Source: Myroides sp. NP-2 (GTDB lineage Bacteria > Bacteroidota > Bacteroidia > Flavobacteriales > Flavobacteriaceae). Taken from it: a stretch of 64,000 bases of DNA. The stretch spans positions 186,001 through 250,000 of the forward strand of contig NZ_JACHTD010000004.1 of assembly GCF_014145665.1 (NCBI RefSeq). The letters are read 5' to 3'. The notes below the pieces were generated by a model. That model saw only the letters and a program-made list of their open reading frames with translations. It did not search any database and was not told the origin of the DNA. Below, piece by piece: positions 1 to 9,563 of the stretch. Both the position numbers and the translations under genes were made by a program. How positions within the stretch are numbered: the first letter of the stretch is position 1; every line of letters starts with the position of its first letter.

Positions 1-444
1 CGCTTGGAGCTCTTTAACAACATCGTCTTTTGATTGATATAAGGATAAATCACCTAAATCATCCCAGCCTAGTCCAATAATAGATTTCTCATAAAATTCA
101 TTCCAAAGACGTGCATTTTCACCTGGTTGATAGAGCCAATAATTCACATTGGAGTCTATCGCTTGATTTAGAGTTATTGCATTAGCTCCTTTGCTTTCCA
201 AGTAAGTATTCATCTTTTTTCCAACACCAGGATTATTCTTGTTTTCATTTTCGTAAATGGTTTGATAATTAGTTGAAAGAAAATCTAAAGCATAATTATA
301 GATAATTTTATTCGGATATAATTTACCTGCATGCTCTATCGCATAATCTCTATAATTTTGACTCTTGTCCCACGGATTTTTATCACCTTGTTCAAAGGCA
401 TATTCCAATGCTTCTTTCCATGCTTTTTTCTCTAATTCTTCCAT
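1..444 (-). CDS. McrB-like AAA ATPase with EVE-like N-terminal domain (N-terminal part only)
   Basis: The first 148 residues of a leftward gene that leaves the window. After a helical N-terminus there is the stretch YWLYQPGENARLWNEFYEKS followed by IIGLGWDDLGDLSLY. I recognise this as the N-terminal EVE/PUA-like module of a family of McrB-type AAA ATPases in defence loci; such modules are thought to sense modified bases. The AAA domain itself would lie outside the window, so the assignment rests on the N-terminus. Its ATG shares one base with the hsdR stop (TAATG, 442-446), so it is translationally coupled to the restriction operon. A McrC-like partner would be expected further left. Confidence 0.65.
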   Translation of the reverse strand, partial: MEELEKKAWKEALEYAFEQGDKNPWDKSQNYRDYAIEHAGKLYPNKIIYNYALDFLSTNYQTIYENENKNNPGVGKKMNTYLESKGANAITLNQAIDSNVNYWLYQPGENARLWNEFYEKSIIGLGWDDLGDLSLYQSKDDVVKELQA

Positions 445-3400
445 TATCGATTCTTCTTAAAATTTTCAGCTTGTTCTAATACATTTTTGTACACATCTTC
501 TTGGGTAATAGGAGGGTAGCCAAACTCGTGAAGTTTTACAATAATATCCATTTTCAATTGCGCTTTGATATCGTCTCGATCACTCCAATCGGGATATTTT
601 GCGGTGTTTTCTACTATTATTTTTATTTCTCGGGCTAACTCTAGCATTTTATCGTTATCGAATTCAAAACCATATTGTTTGCAGATCATATCCAGAATGT
701 CGTAAAAAGCTTTTTCTTCATAATCAATACCTAAATCTTGGAATGAATCTATTTCAACGCGAAGTTTAATAATTAAATTTAACATTTGTTCAGCTGTATC
801 AAACTGAATGCCTTCATAGTCTAAAATATCACCCTCGCTGCGTTCGTTATAACGATTAATGATTGATTGTAATCTTTCGGAAAAATCCTGTCCTTTAACT
901 TTATTAACTTTTTTAAAATCGCTAATGGTTTGTTTTAATAAGCGTTCTAAAATTTTAATCTTAGTGTTTGGTAATTCTAGATTAGAAATTTTCTCAATAA
1001 ACTTATCATTGAACAAATCAATAGCATTTGCTTTATTGTCATCGAGTTTAAAAATCTCTTCGACGCCTTCCGAAATAATAGCCTCTTCAACTAATCTTGC
1101 CACTTTAGCATTCATTTGAGCCGTATCAGGAGCTTCACCTTTGGTCAATTTCACCACAATTGATTTTACCGCAAAATAGAAATGAATTTCATCTACTTCT
1201 TTTGGGGTAAATAATTCGGAACCACTTACTAAATTATATGCGGATTTCAGTTTTTTGGTGATATTAACAAAGAATTTTTCCGAATCCTCTGTCTGTAATA
1301 CCCATTCCGATGCTTTATTCAAACATTGTAATCGCTCTACAGGATTGCCGTGATAATACAAAGTAGTATCAAAATTATAGAAAAACTGACGCAACATATC
1401 GATTTGATCGCGAACAATAATTTCGGCTTTTGAAATATCTTCAAAATCATCATTGGCAGTTTGATTGTTAAACATACCTAGTGCATGATTCAAATTCTTT
1501 TTAATTCCGATATAATCGACAACCAAACCTCGATCTTTTCCCTCGTATTTTCGGTTAACACGTGAAATTGTTTGTATTAAATTATGGGTTTGCAGCGGTT
1601 TATCAATGTATATGGTATCCAAAAACGGCACATCAAATCCTGTTAACCACATATCTACGACAAGGGCTATTTTGAAGTTTGATTTAATTTTCTTGAACTG
1701 ACGATCTAATTCTTTACGCTCTTCTTTGTTACCCAATAAGTTCCATAAAGCTTTTTCATCATCCTTATTGCGTGTCATTACCATTTTAAGACGCTCAATC
1801 GGTTTGATTTCCGTTTGTTCTTTCTCGCTTAAACCTTCGGGTAAGATAATGTCTTCCCATTCAGGTCGCAGTGCTAAAATGGCTTGATACAATTTATAGG
1901 CAATTCCGCGAGAGGCACAAACAAACATTACCTTGCCTGCAACGGTAGCATTTTCTTCTATGCGATTTTCGTAATGTGTAACAAAATCTTTTGCAATTGC
2001 TTGAATGCGATCGGTATCACCTAATACTACTTCCATTTTTGCAATGGCTTTTTGGCTGGCTTCCACATGATATTCAGAAGCGCCTTCTGCAACTGCATTT
2101 TCGTAGTATTGTTCAATCTCTTGAACTTTACTGTAATCTAAATTCACTTTTGCCGCACGACCTTCATAGACCAAACGAACCGTGATTTCATCATGGACTG
2201 ATTCAAACATGGTATATTGATCAACTACATCACCAAAAACCTCTAAAGTCTTGTCAATAGGGGTCCCTGTAAAACCAACGTAGGTTGCATTAGGTAAAGA
2301 ATCGTGTAAATATTTGGCAAAACCATAGGATTTTGTTATTCCTTTTTCTTGGTCAATTTTAACTTTTAAATCTAAGTTCACTTGCGAACGATGAGCTTCA
2401 TCCGAAATACAAATGATGTTGGTACGATCGGACAAAATCTCTGCATCTTCGACAAACTTTTGAACCGTAGTTAAATACACACCACCGCTTTCAATACCTC
2501 GTAAGCGATGTCTTAAATCTGCTCTCGATTCAATATTGATGATGTTGGCATCGCCAATAAAATCTTTGGCATTGGTAAAATCTTTGGATAATTGATCGTC
2601 TAAATCGGTTCGATCCGAAATAATGATAATCGTTGGGCTTGCAAAATCAGTTGAGCGCATTAATAGACGCGTTAAGTATAGCATCGTATAACTTTTACCA
2701 CAGCCCGTTGCCCCAAAGTACGTTCCACCTTTACCATCTCCTTCTGGTTTGCGATGGATTAAAATATTTTGGTACAATTTTTTAGCAGCGTAATATTGTG
2801 GATAGCGACTCAAAATCTTCACTTCTTGTTTAGTCGTATCAGGAAACAATACAAAATGATGAATAATATCGACCAATCTATTGTGATTCATCATCCCATG
2901 TACGATGGAAGTTGTGGTGTCAATACCTGATAATGCCTTTTGTTCTTCGCCTGTAATTTTGTTCCAGCCATAATAAAATTCGTAAGGAGAGAATAGTGTA
3001 CCAGCTTTGTTGTTAACGCCATCAGAAATGATACAAAACACATTGTACTTCATCAGGTCTGGAATATCTCGACGATAACGTGTGGTTAGTTGTATATAAG
3101 CATCGTGAATGGTAACATCTTCCTTAATAGCTGTTTTAAACTCAAAAACCACCACAGGAATACCATTAATGTACACAATCAAATCTGGAATACGCAATTC
3201 CGAACCTTGAATTTCTAACTGATTGACTATTTTGAAATCATTTGCTTGTACATTTTCTATATCAATATAGCGAATGTGTAAATCTTTCTTTGCTGGATTA
3301 TTGCGTTTAAAGATTAATCCATCCGCCAATAATTTACAGATGTATTTATTGGATTCATACAAAGTAGAAGCCGATTGAAAAGCTATTTCATGTATAATAG

Positions 3401-3581
3401 ATTCCGCTTCGATGTCATCTAAATCAGTATAACGATGGAGTAGAAATTGGCGTAAATCTTCTTTTATCAATATGTCTTGGTGAGATGTTCTTTTGAACTC
3501 CTTTCCGTTGATATAGCGATAGCCTTCTGTTTGTAGTAGGCTGATAAAAGCTTGCTCTAATTGTGGTTCGGTGTATTTCAT
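444..3581 (-). CDS. hsdR: Type I restriction enzyme, R (endonuclease/translocase) subunit
   Basis: A 1045-residue HsdR, the normal size for the family. It cuts DNA after ATP-driven translocation when its site is unmethylated on both strands. The PD-(D/E)xK nuclease is visible as IPD (D133) and EFK (E147, K149). The SF2 motor shows Walker A GATGCGKSYT at 290-299, DEAH at 394-397, a GFTGTP motif III and QTISRVNRKY as motif VI. The C-terminal about 300 residues are helical and of the DUF3387 type. It is the fifth gene of the hsd operon, starting three bases after the stop of the small protein upstream, and no lesion is visible. Confidence 0.95.
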   Translation of the reverse strand: MKYTEPQLEQAFISLLQTEGYRYINGKEFKRTSHQDILIKEDLRQFLLHRYTDLDDIEAESIIHEIAFQSASTLYESNKYICKLLADGLIFKRNNPAKKDLHIRYIDIENVQANDFKIVNQLEIQGSELRIPDLIVYINGIPVVVFEFKTAIKEDVTIHDAYIQLTTRYRRDIPDLMKYNVFCIISDGVNNKAGTLFSPYEFYYGWNKITGEEQKALSGIDTTTSIVHGMMNHNRLVDIIHHFVLFPDTTKQEVKILSRYPQYYAAKKLYQNILIHRKPEGDGKGGTYFGATGCGKSYTMLYLTRLLMRSTDFASPTIIIISDRTDLDDQLSKDFTNAKDFIGDANIINIESRADLRHRLRGIESGGVYLTTVQKFVEDAEILSDRTNIICISDEAHRSQVNLDLKVKIDQEKGITKSYGFAKYLHDSLPNATYVGFTGTPIDKTLEVFGDVVDQYTMFESVHDEITVRLVYEGRAAKVNLDYSKVQEIEQYYENAVAEGASEYHVEASQKAIAKMEVVLGDTDRIQAIAKDFVTHYENRIEENATVAGKVMFVCASRGIAYKLYQAILALRPEWEDIILPEGLSEKEQTEIKPIERLKMVMTRNKDDEKALWNLLGNKEERKELDRQFKKIKSNFKIALVVDMWLTGFDVPFLDTIYIDKPLQTHNLIQTISRVNRKYEGKDRGLVVDYIGIKKNLNHALGMFNNQTANDDFEDISKAEIIVRDQIDMLRQFFYNFDTTLYYHGNPVERLQCLNKASEWVLQTEDSEKFFVNITKKLKSAYNLVSGSELFTPKEVDEIHFYFAVKSIVVKLTKGEAPDTAQMNAKVARLVEEAIISEGVEEIFKLDDNKANAIDLFNDKFIEKISNLELPNTKIKILERLLKQTISDFKKVNKVKGQDFSERLQSIINRYNERSEGDILDYEGIQFDTAEQMLNLIIKLRVEIDSFQDLGIDYEEKAFYDILDMICKQYGFEFDNDKMLELAREIKIIVENTAKYPDWSDRDDIKAQLKMDIIVKLHEFGYPPITQEDVYKNVLEQAENFKKNR

Positions 3582-3584
3582 TGG

Positions 3585-3926
3585 TTAAAATGGTAAATCG
3601 TCTTCTTTATCATCAACAGCTTTTTCTTCAATCGTATTGTCAATAATTATATGATTATTGTAATTATTATAAATTTCCTCTAAGGTTTCCTTAATTAATT
3701 TAATTTTTGAAGAATTATCTAACAGCTTAAACTCATCTATAAATTCATAATCAATAGATTTATTAAGTTCAATAAACTCTGTCAGTTTAATTAATAATTC
3801 ATTAAAATCTATATCAGTTTTTATATCTATTTCAACTTCTGGAAAAGATAAAGAACCATTCTGTGTATCAAACGATATATTAATTTTTTCTGTTTGAATG
3901 TTATGTTTAATAATGATAGAACTCAT
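3585..3926 (-). CDS. Small acidic protein with an SSB-like C-terminal tip, partner candidate of TrlF
   Basis: I do not recognise the body of this 113-residue protein. The start chosen is the ATG at 3926 (MSSIIIKHN), four bases after the stop of the PHP-ATPase gene; a longer frame to 3998 would overlap that gene by some 70 bases. The N-terminal half looks like beta strands and the centre is helical. The last nine residues, DDKEDDLPF, match the acidic DDLPF/DDIPF tip that single-stranded-DNA-binding proteins use to recruit repair proteins, yet there is no obvious OB fold. Tight spacing on both sides (4 and 3 bases) makes it part of the defence operon. Function is inferred only from the tail and the context. 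Confidence 0.7.
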   Translation of the reverse strand: MSSIIIKHNIQTEKINISFDTQNGSLSFPEVEIDIKTDIDFNELLIKLTEFIELNKSIDYEFIDEFKLLDNSSKIKLIKETLEEIYNNYNNHIIIDNTIEEKAVDDKEDDLPF

Positions 3927-3930
3927 AATT

Positions 3931-6309
3931 TTAAGATTGTAATAATTTTTTAATATTATATTTTCTTGAACGTTGATCAAATATATAATGACCTCCATCT
4001 AGCACTTCACAAATTTCTTTTTGATGAGTTTTATCTTCCAATACGAATTGCTGATAAGTTATTTTTCGCTCATCATTGTTACACATAATGATATTTTCAG
4101 CATCTCCATATACTACAATAGATGGATTGTGTGTAACTAAGAAAATTTGTTTTTGAAATTTCAATTCTCTTATAATATCAATTAAATTATCTGTTATAAA
4201 ACGATTACCTAAATTGTCTTCTGGTTGATCTATGAAAATAATTTTAGCATTTCCATTTTTTAAAATAGTTTCTAAATATTTTTCAGAATTATATCCTGGA
4301 GAATTATTTTTCGATGATCCACCTTCTGAATATTTTAAAAATTCAATTGGTTTATCAAAATATTCAAATATTTGTTTTAATTGAGTGTTTATCTTTTTTC
4401 GGAAATTTTCAACAGAATTTGGGTTTAAGTTTTTAATCTTAATCTTATCTTTTGCAAGATCTAATAGTGTGTTATACAAGCTTTTACTAGAATTATTTAA
4501 AACCAAACCTTCTAAAATTTTATCTTTTACATTTTCGATATTTTCTAATTCTAAAACAACATCTACATTATTGCTAATTTGTACAGATTTAGAAAAATTG
4601 TATCTATACTCTTCTATTAGAAGGCAATGAGCTTGAAAACGATTTAACAGATTAAACAAACTATTAATATTTGAATTTAGATTCACTAATCTTTGATTTG
4701 AAGCTTCCTTTTCACGGCTTTTTAGATTTAGATTTGCGTTTTTTGCAGTGATAGTTTCGTTTGTTTGATTAATTAAATCTATTTTTTTACAATAAACCTC
4801 TGTTACACTTTCAAATTCTCTCTTTTTTAATTGTACTAATTCTAGAAACTTATTTGTTAATTCTAATTCAGTATTTTCTAGTTTCCAATTTTCATTATTT
4901 TTAAAATCTTCAATGCCATTTAATAAATTTTCTAATATTTTATTAGATATATTAAAGGAGATGTTTTTATTTTCAAGAGAAATAATTTGTTTAATGAAAT
5001 AGCTAGAATCAAAAATTGCTTCTATATCCTTGTTATATAAAACATAATTAGAATTTAAATTGTCAATCAATTCTCCATACAGATCAATTAATTTTTCAAT
5101 TAATTGATAAAGGTTGTTTTTTTCTCCTTTAAAAAAAACAAGAGCTGTTCTATAATCTTCTTCCTTTCCTGACTCCTTTATTAATTCTATCAATGAATTA
5201 TTTTCGAAATAGTTTACAATATCACCTTGATTTATATATATAACTTCATGTGGATTATATGAAATTGTATCTTTATAATTTACATCTAAGAAACTTTTAA
5301 TTTTGATTTCAGAAGTATCAAGTTTGTATTTCTTATCTAACTCATTTTTTGCATTCCCAATCTTACTACCAAGTATATTAAACAACAAACTTTTACCACT
5401 TGAACGCCCTCCAATTATAACATTAAGATTAGGACTAAAATTTAAGGTTGTATTGTTTATTATTGAATGATTGTCCAATTGTAAACTATGTATGTAATTA
5501 TCTGAACGTTTGAGTACTTCAACATCACAATATTTTTTAATTCTTGATTTAGGATCTATAAATGCAAATCTTATAGACTCAAATGTAGGTTGCCCTTTTA
5601 TACAATAAAACTCGTGATTATCTCCATCTTTATTGGTACAAGGGTATTTATAACAATTGTGATTATCTGAAAAATTAATATAAGGTATATCATCTCTCTC
5701 TTGAAAATCAAAGGTTTTTAATAAATCAAACCCTTCATTATAATGTTGTCTAACTGCTTCTTTTACTTTTTCAAATGCACTAGGCATCAACAACACCATC
5801 TGTTGACAAAGCTTCATATCATATCCCTTATAAGGATCTAAAATACTTTTTGTATTTCCTGCATGCGGGATGAAGAAGAAGTTATAGGAATTAAAAAGCT
5901 CATATAATTCATCAATAGTTATTTTACGATCTGTAATAACGGAGCTTTTGCGTGCATATAAATCTTCAATTTTTTTTGAGATTAATTCTACATCTTCAAC
6001 ACTATCATTTTCAAAAATAATAACACTATGATATGTTATTGTTTTATGTGATTCAGGAACTTCGATATCGAATTCGCAGCCTATTAATAGTTTTGGATCC
6101 CCATCCTTGAAATTGCTTATATATCTTTTGTAAGCTTCAACATTTATAATATTATGATCAGTCATAGAAAATAATTTAACATCATTCTCTATTAATTTTT
6201 TCTTCAAGACATCAACATCAAAATTGCCTTGATAATCATTCGTTTTAGTTTTTTTACTATAATCCGTATGAATATGTAAATCAACCTTAAACCAATCTGA
6301 GTAATTCAT
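3931..6309 (-). CDS. TrlF-family protein: PHP domain fused to an SMC/ABC-like ATPase
   Basis: A 792-residue two-part protein. The N-terminus is a PHP-type metal-dependent phosphoesterase with HIH at 12-14 and TDHN at 50-53. A Walker A (GGRSSGKS, 300-307) opens an ABC/SMC-like ATPase split by a long predicted coiled coil (about 390-650). Near the end are IIFIDQPEDNL (about 688-698, Walker B) and the H-loop LVTHNPS. PHP-fused ABC ATPases of this kind (TrlF) occur in prokaryotic conflict loci; the target is not established and I infer anti-phage activity. The gene lies between hsdS and hsdR, where RloC- and PrrC-like nucleases often sit, and is clearly more AT-rich than the hsd genes. The start at 6309 gives a good N-terminus (MNYSDWFKVDLHIHTD). 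Confidence 0.85.
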   Translation of the reverse strand: MNYSDWFKVDLHIHTDYSKKTKTNDYQGNFDVDVLKKKLIENDVKLFSMTDHNIINVEAYKRYISNFKDGDPKLLIGCEFDIEVPESHKTITYHSVIIFENDSVEDVELISKKIEDLYARKSSVITDRKITIDELYELFNSYNFFFIPHAGNTKSILDPYKGYDMKLCQQMVLLMPSAFEKVKEAVRQHYNEGFDLLKTFDFQERDDIPYINFSDNHNCYKYPCTNKDGDNHEFYCIKGQPTFESIRFAFIDPKSRIKKYCDVEVLKRSDNYIHSLQLDNHSIINNTTLNFSPNLNVIIGGRSSGKSLLFNILGSKIGNAKNELDKKYKLDTSEIKIKSFLDVNYKDTISYNPHEVIYINQGDIVNYFENNSLIELIKESGKEEDYRTALVFFKGEKNNLYQLIEKLIDLYGELIDNLNSNYVLYNKDIEAIFDSSYFIKQIISLENKNISFNISNKILENLLNGIEDFKNNENWKLENTELELTNKFLELVQLKKREFESVTEVYCKKIDLINQTNETITAKNANLNLKSREKEASNQRLVNLNSNINSLFNLLNRFQAHCLLIEEYRYNFSKSVQISNNVDVVLELENIENVKDKILEGLVLNNSSKSLYNTLLDLAKDKIKIKNLNPNSVENFRKKINTQLKQIFEYFDKPIEFLKYSEGGSSKNNSPGYNSEKYLETILKNGNAKIIFIDQPEDNLGNRFITDNLIDIIRELKFQKQIFLVTHNPSIVVYGDAENIIMCNNDERKITYQQFVLEDKTHQKEICEVLDGGHYIFDQRSRKYNIKKLLQS

Positions 6310-6350
6310 AATTTATAGTTTTCCTTTGGTTAATAGTATTTTAGTTTTGC

Positions 6351-7586
6351 TTACCCCTCCAACGTTGCTAAACGAGACAACAACAATCTTTGGAGTTGAG
6401 TGAGTTTTTGGTTTTGGTTGTTAATTGAATCCATAATATTGTATATCTTTTCTACCTGTTCAGAAAAATTATTCATTATTACTTCACTTGCTTTTAAAAT
6501 GCTAATTACACTTAAATCTTTGATTGGTAATTGTGGTACTGCTGATCCTGATATATAATTAGCAATCAACTTCATAAATTCATATGATCTTAAAAGAGAA
6601 TATATAAAGCTCTCTTTTATTTGCGGTCTTAATATTAACATCCCTGAATTAATTCTAATATTATTATATACAATAAAATCAGAGTAAAAAGCAATATTAC
6701 CTACTGTTCCTCGAGATGTTATAATTATATCACCTCTTTTTAATTTACCTTTTCTTAGTTGATTATCTTTCTGTTCTGTAATAAAGCTACATACGTTGAA
6801 ATCAAATCCTTTTTTTGTAACATTACCCGCATTAAGAAATAAACAAAACCCCTCCGCTGTGAAATCAGAACCGTTAGGATAGTTTACCCCTCTATCTCCA
6901 TCAATAAATTCACAGATATCTCCAAGAGTACCAACTTCCCAATCCTCAGGAATTTCCTTTTCAAGTTCTTCGTTGAAAATCATTTTTCCGCCAGAAGATT
7001 TATAGGATTGTCCTTCTTCATTCGGGAATTCAAAATCGACAAACCATTGTTTGTACAAAGCTTGTGCAGTGACTTCTAATTTCTCGCAAATGGCTTCGTT
7101 GACTTTTATTTTGTTGGTTATGGCTTCGTATTGTGCCACAATTTCACGTTGCTTTTCGATGGATGGAATGGGTAGTTCCATTGTACAAAAATCCTCCCAT
7201 TCTAAACTTCCTCTTACACCACCAACAGCATGAAAACAAGCTTCTCTATCAAATTCAGAACGAGTAAACCAAAGCATTACATAGTCTGGTAAAACTATAT
7301 TTTTATCTACAACTTCAAATACAGGATAAGCTTGTGAAATAATTGCTTCATCAAAATCCTTTAATAAAGCAATGGGCATTTTTTTATCTCTACGAACTTG
7401 CATTGTACTACAAGCAAACTGATTTTTACGAATAATTTTATATTTACTCATATCTGTACCAATCGTATTAGCTACTGATGGTATGAATTTTTTATTTATT
7501 GTTAAACCAACAAGATTAGTAATGCTTAAATTTTCATTTCTTATATCCACTAATTGTATTAAATCTCCAATTCTTTTATAACTCAT
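6351..7586 (-). CDS. hsdS: Type I restriction-modification specificity subunit S
   Basis: This 411-residue protein chooses the DNA target for the HsdM methylase and HsdR nuclease. It shows the usual arrangement: target-recognition domain 1 (about 1-140), a central conserved helix beginning PIPSIEKQREIVAQYEAI, target-recognition domain 2 (about 220-355) with the GDIIITSRGTVGN motif, and a distal helix rich in Q and L (NNQNQKLTQLQRLLLSRLA). The start overlaps the hsdM stop by 11 bases, so translation is coupled. Both recognition domains look complete, so the enzyme should recognise a bipartite site, but the sequence of that site cannot be read from the protein. Confidence 0.93.
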   Translation of the reverse strand: MSYKRIGDLIQLVDIRNENLSITNLVGLTINKKFIPSVANTIGTDMSKYKIIRKNQFACSTMQVRRDKKMPIALLKDFDEAIISQAYPVFEVVDKNIVLPDYVMLWFTRSEFDREACFHAVGGVRGSLEWEDFCTMELPIPSIEKQREIVAQYEAITNKIKVNEAICEKLEVTAQALYKQWFVDFEFPNEEGQSYKSSGGKMIFNEELEKEIPEDWEVGTLGDICEFIDGDRGVNYPNGSDFTAEGFCLFLNAGNVTKKGFDFNVCSFITEQKDNQLRKGKLKRGDIIITSRGTVGNIAFYSDFIVYNNIRINSGMLILRPQIKESFIYSLLRSYEFMKLIANYISGSAVPQLPIKDLSVISILKASEVIMNNFSEQVEKIYNIMDSINNQNQKLTQLQRLLLSRLATLEG

Positions 7587-9135
7587 AGCCCAACGATTTA
7601 AATACGTTTGCTACTTGTTCTTTCAATTCGGTTTCTTGAGCAAACAACGCTTTCAAATCACTTTGTAAAGCTTGCATTTGCGCATCATAATCCAAGGATT
7701 CATCACGGTTGACAAATTCAATGTATTTACTTGGTACTAAAGAATAGTCTTTCTTACGGATTTCTTCTTTTGTAGCAGAATAACAATATTCAGGCTCATT
7801 TGCATAGGTTGTTTCCCAATCCTTTTGTTGCCAATTGTGATAGGTAGATGCAATTTGTTCAATATCAGCTTCAGCAAACTGAATGAATTTCTTTTCAAAC
7901 GGCTCTCCTTTTTGGCGCAAGTCCATAAACAACACTTCATCCTCGCGTTTACGGTAATTTTTGATGCCATCGTTTACTTCAACCGTACGTTCGTTTTTAT
8001 TGCGATTCAATATCCAAAGGGTTACCGAAATATTCGTAGAATAGAACATATCTTGAGGTAAAATCACAATGGCTTCTACCAAATCGTTTTCAATGATTTG
8101 TTTACGGATTTTGTATTCTTCACCACCACCCGAAAGTGCACCATTCGCCAAGATAAAACCAGCTACTCCGTTTTGAGACAGTTTGCTAATCATATTTAGA
8201 ATCCACGCATAGTTGGCATTGGATTTTGGAGGTACTTCATAACCTGCCCAACGCGGATCGTCAGTTAATTCGTTCTCAGCACGCCAATCTTTTAAGTTAA
8301 AAGGTGGATTCGCCATGATGTAATCGGCTTTCAATTCCTTGTGCTGATCGTCTCCAAACGTATCGGCCGCTTTGTTTCCTAAATTGGCAGAAATACCGCG
8401 AATGGCCAAGTTCATCTTCGCCAGCTTAAAAGTAGTATTGGTTAACTCTTGTCCGTAAATCGAGATGTCTTTCTTGTTTCCTCGGTGTTTTTCAATAAAT
8501 TTTAATGATTGTACAAACATACCACCTGAGCCACAAGAAGGGTCATAGATTTTTCCTTTGTAAGGCTCAATCATTTCAGCAATTAAGTTTACAATCGACT
8601 TAGGTGTATAGAATTCTCCTTTTCCTTTTCCTTCGGCAATCGCAAACTTGCTTAAAAAGTATTCGTACACACGCCCCACAATATCCTGAGCTTCATCTTT
8701 CAGCGTATCAATATTGTTGATGGTATCCAATAAGGCGGAGAATTTGGATTGATCCAATCCTAGTCTTGAAAAATAGTTGTCGGGCAAGGCGCCTTCTAAA
8801 GATTTATTTGTTTTTTCAATTGTTTTTAAGGCTGAATCAATTTTTAAGGTAATATCTTCTTGTTTGGCATTTTCAATGATATAGGTCCAACGAGATTCTT
8901 CAGGTAAATAAAAGACATTATCTGCTTGGTAAAATTCAGGAATTTCTAAAAAAGTTTCTTTGTGTTCGTTAATGAGTTCTTGTCTGCGTTTAAGGAATTT
9001 ATCATTTGCAAACTTCAAGAAAATTAGACTTAATACAACGTGTTTATATTCGGAAGGTTCTACAGAACCACGTAATTTATTTGCTGAATCCCAAAGGATT
9101 TCTTCTGTACTTTTTGTTTGGACTTTTTTAGTCAT
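7576..9135 (-). CDS. hsdM: Type I restriction-modification DNA methyltransferase subunit M
   Basis: A 519-residue N6-adenine methyltransferase that works with HsdS to protect host DNA. The N-terminal HsdM helical domain (about 1-140) leads into the methylase: GEFYTPKSIV, then the SAM-binding DPSCGSGGMF, and the catalytic NPPF followed by NLKDW. Length and motifs are those of an intact family member. It is the first gene of the leftward operon hsdM-hsdS-trlF-small protein-hsdR-mcrB-like. The 137 bases between it and the XRE gene carry a TATCTTTA box on the minus strand just upstream of the start. Confidence 0.95.
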   Translation of the reverse strand: MTKKVQTKSTEEILWDSANKLRGSVEPSEYKHVVLSLIFLKFANDKFLKRRQELINEHKETFLEIPEFYQADNVFYLPEESRWTYIIENAKQEDITLKIDSALKTIEKTNKSLEGALPDNYFSRLGLDQSKFSALLDTINNIDTLKDEAQDIVGRVYEYFLSKFAIAEGKGKGEFYTPKSIVNLIAEMIEPYKGKIYDPSCGSGGMFVQSLKFIEKHRGNKKDISIYGQELTNTTFKLAKMNLAIRGISANLGNKAADTFGDDQHKELKADYIMANPPFNLKDWRAENELTDDPRWAGYEVPPKSNANYAWILNMISKLSQNGVAGFILANGALSGGGEEYKIRKQIIENDLVEAIVILPQDMFYSTNISVTLWILNRNKNERTVEVNDGIKNYRKREDEVLFMDLRQKGEPFEKKFIQFAEADIEQIASTYHNWQQKDWETTYANEPEYCYSATKEEIRKKDYSLVPSKYIEFVNRDESLDYDAQMQALQSDLKALFAQETELKEQVANVFKSLGYEL

Positions 9136-9161
9136 TTAAATTTGTTAAAAATATTAAAAAG

Positions 9162-9169
9162 TAAAGATA
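9162..9169 (-). promoter_or_regulatory. Possible -7 box of the hsdM operon
   Basis: TATCTTTA on the minus strand, 27 bases upstream of the hsdM ATG, resembles the Bacteroidota -7 consensus TAnnTTTG. No -33 box at the right distance is clear, so this is a weak call. Confidence 0.35.
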
Positions 9170-9272
9170 CAAAAGGAAAACAAAAGAAACTATATTCCTT
9201 TAGTAATCACCTATAATATCTGAGTAAAAAGGAAAAGGATTAGTTTTTAGAAGTAATTAGTGCAATTGGATA

Positions 9273-9563
9273 TTAAGGTAATTCAACCTCCCAAGTCAAC
9301 TTAGCCCCCAAAGCATTCAATACTTTAAATACAGTAACAATCTTTACATTCGCGGTGCTCTTTTCTATTTTAGATATTTGCGCTTTTTGAACCCCAACCA
9401 ATTCACCCAGTTGAGCTTGAGTTAACCCTTTTTGTTTGCGGAGGATTTTAATTTTGGCACCTATTAATTCAAATTGAATTTTAGATTCAAACAAGTCGCG
9501 CTTAGGTGTTCCAATAGGACCTATTTGTTCATCGATGAGTTGATCTAAAGGATATGTTTTCAT
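9273..9563 (-). CDS. XRE-family helix-turn-helix protein, HigA-like antitoxin type
   Basis: A 96-residue DNA-binding protein. Residues about 33-85 form a Cro/C1-type HTH (IGAKIKILRKQKGLTQAQLG and QKAQISKIEKS). The layout, with a 30-residue N-terminal arm and the short tail LNALGAKLTWEVEL, is like antitoxins that pair with RelE/HigB toxins. No toxin gene is visible upstream (9564-9882) or downstream (9136-9272), so it is either an orphan antitoxin or a transcriptional controller for the neighbouring restriction operon, comparable in role to a C protein. The second role is inference from position only. Confidence 0.75.
   Translation of the reverse strand: MKTYPLDQLIDEQIGPIGTPKRDLFESKIQFELIGAKIKILRKQKGLTQAQLGELVGVQKAQISKIEKSTANVKIVTVFKVLNALGAKLTWEVELP

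Noticed and set aside
9136..9272. Possible toxin partner for the XRE gene
   Set aside because: The 137 bases contain no frame long enough for a RelE/HigB-type toxin on either strand.
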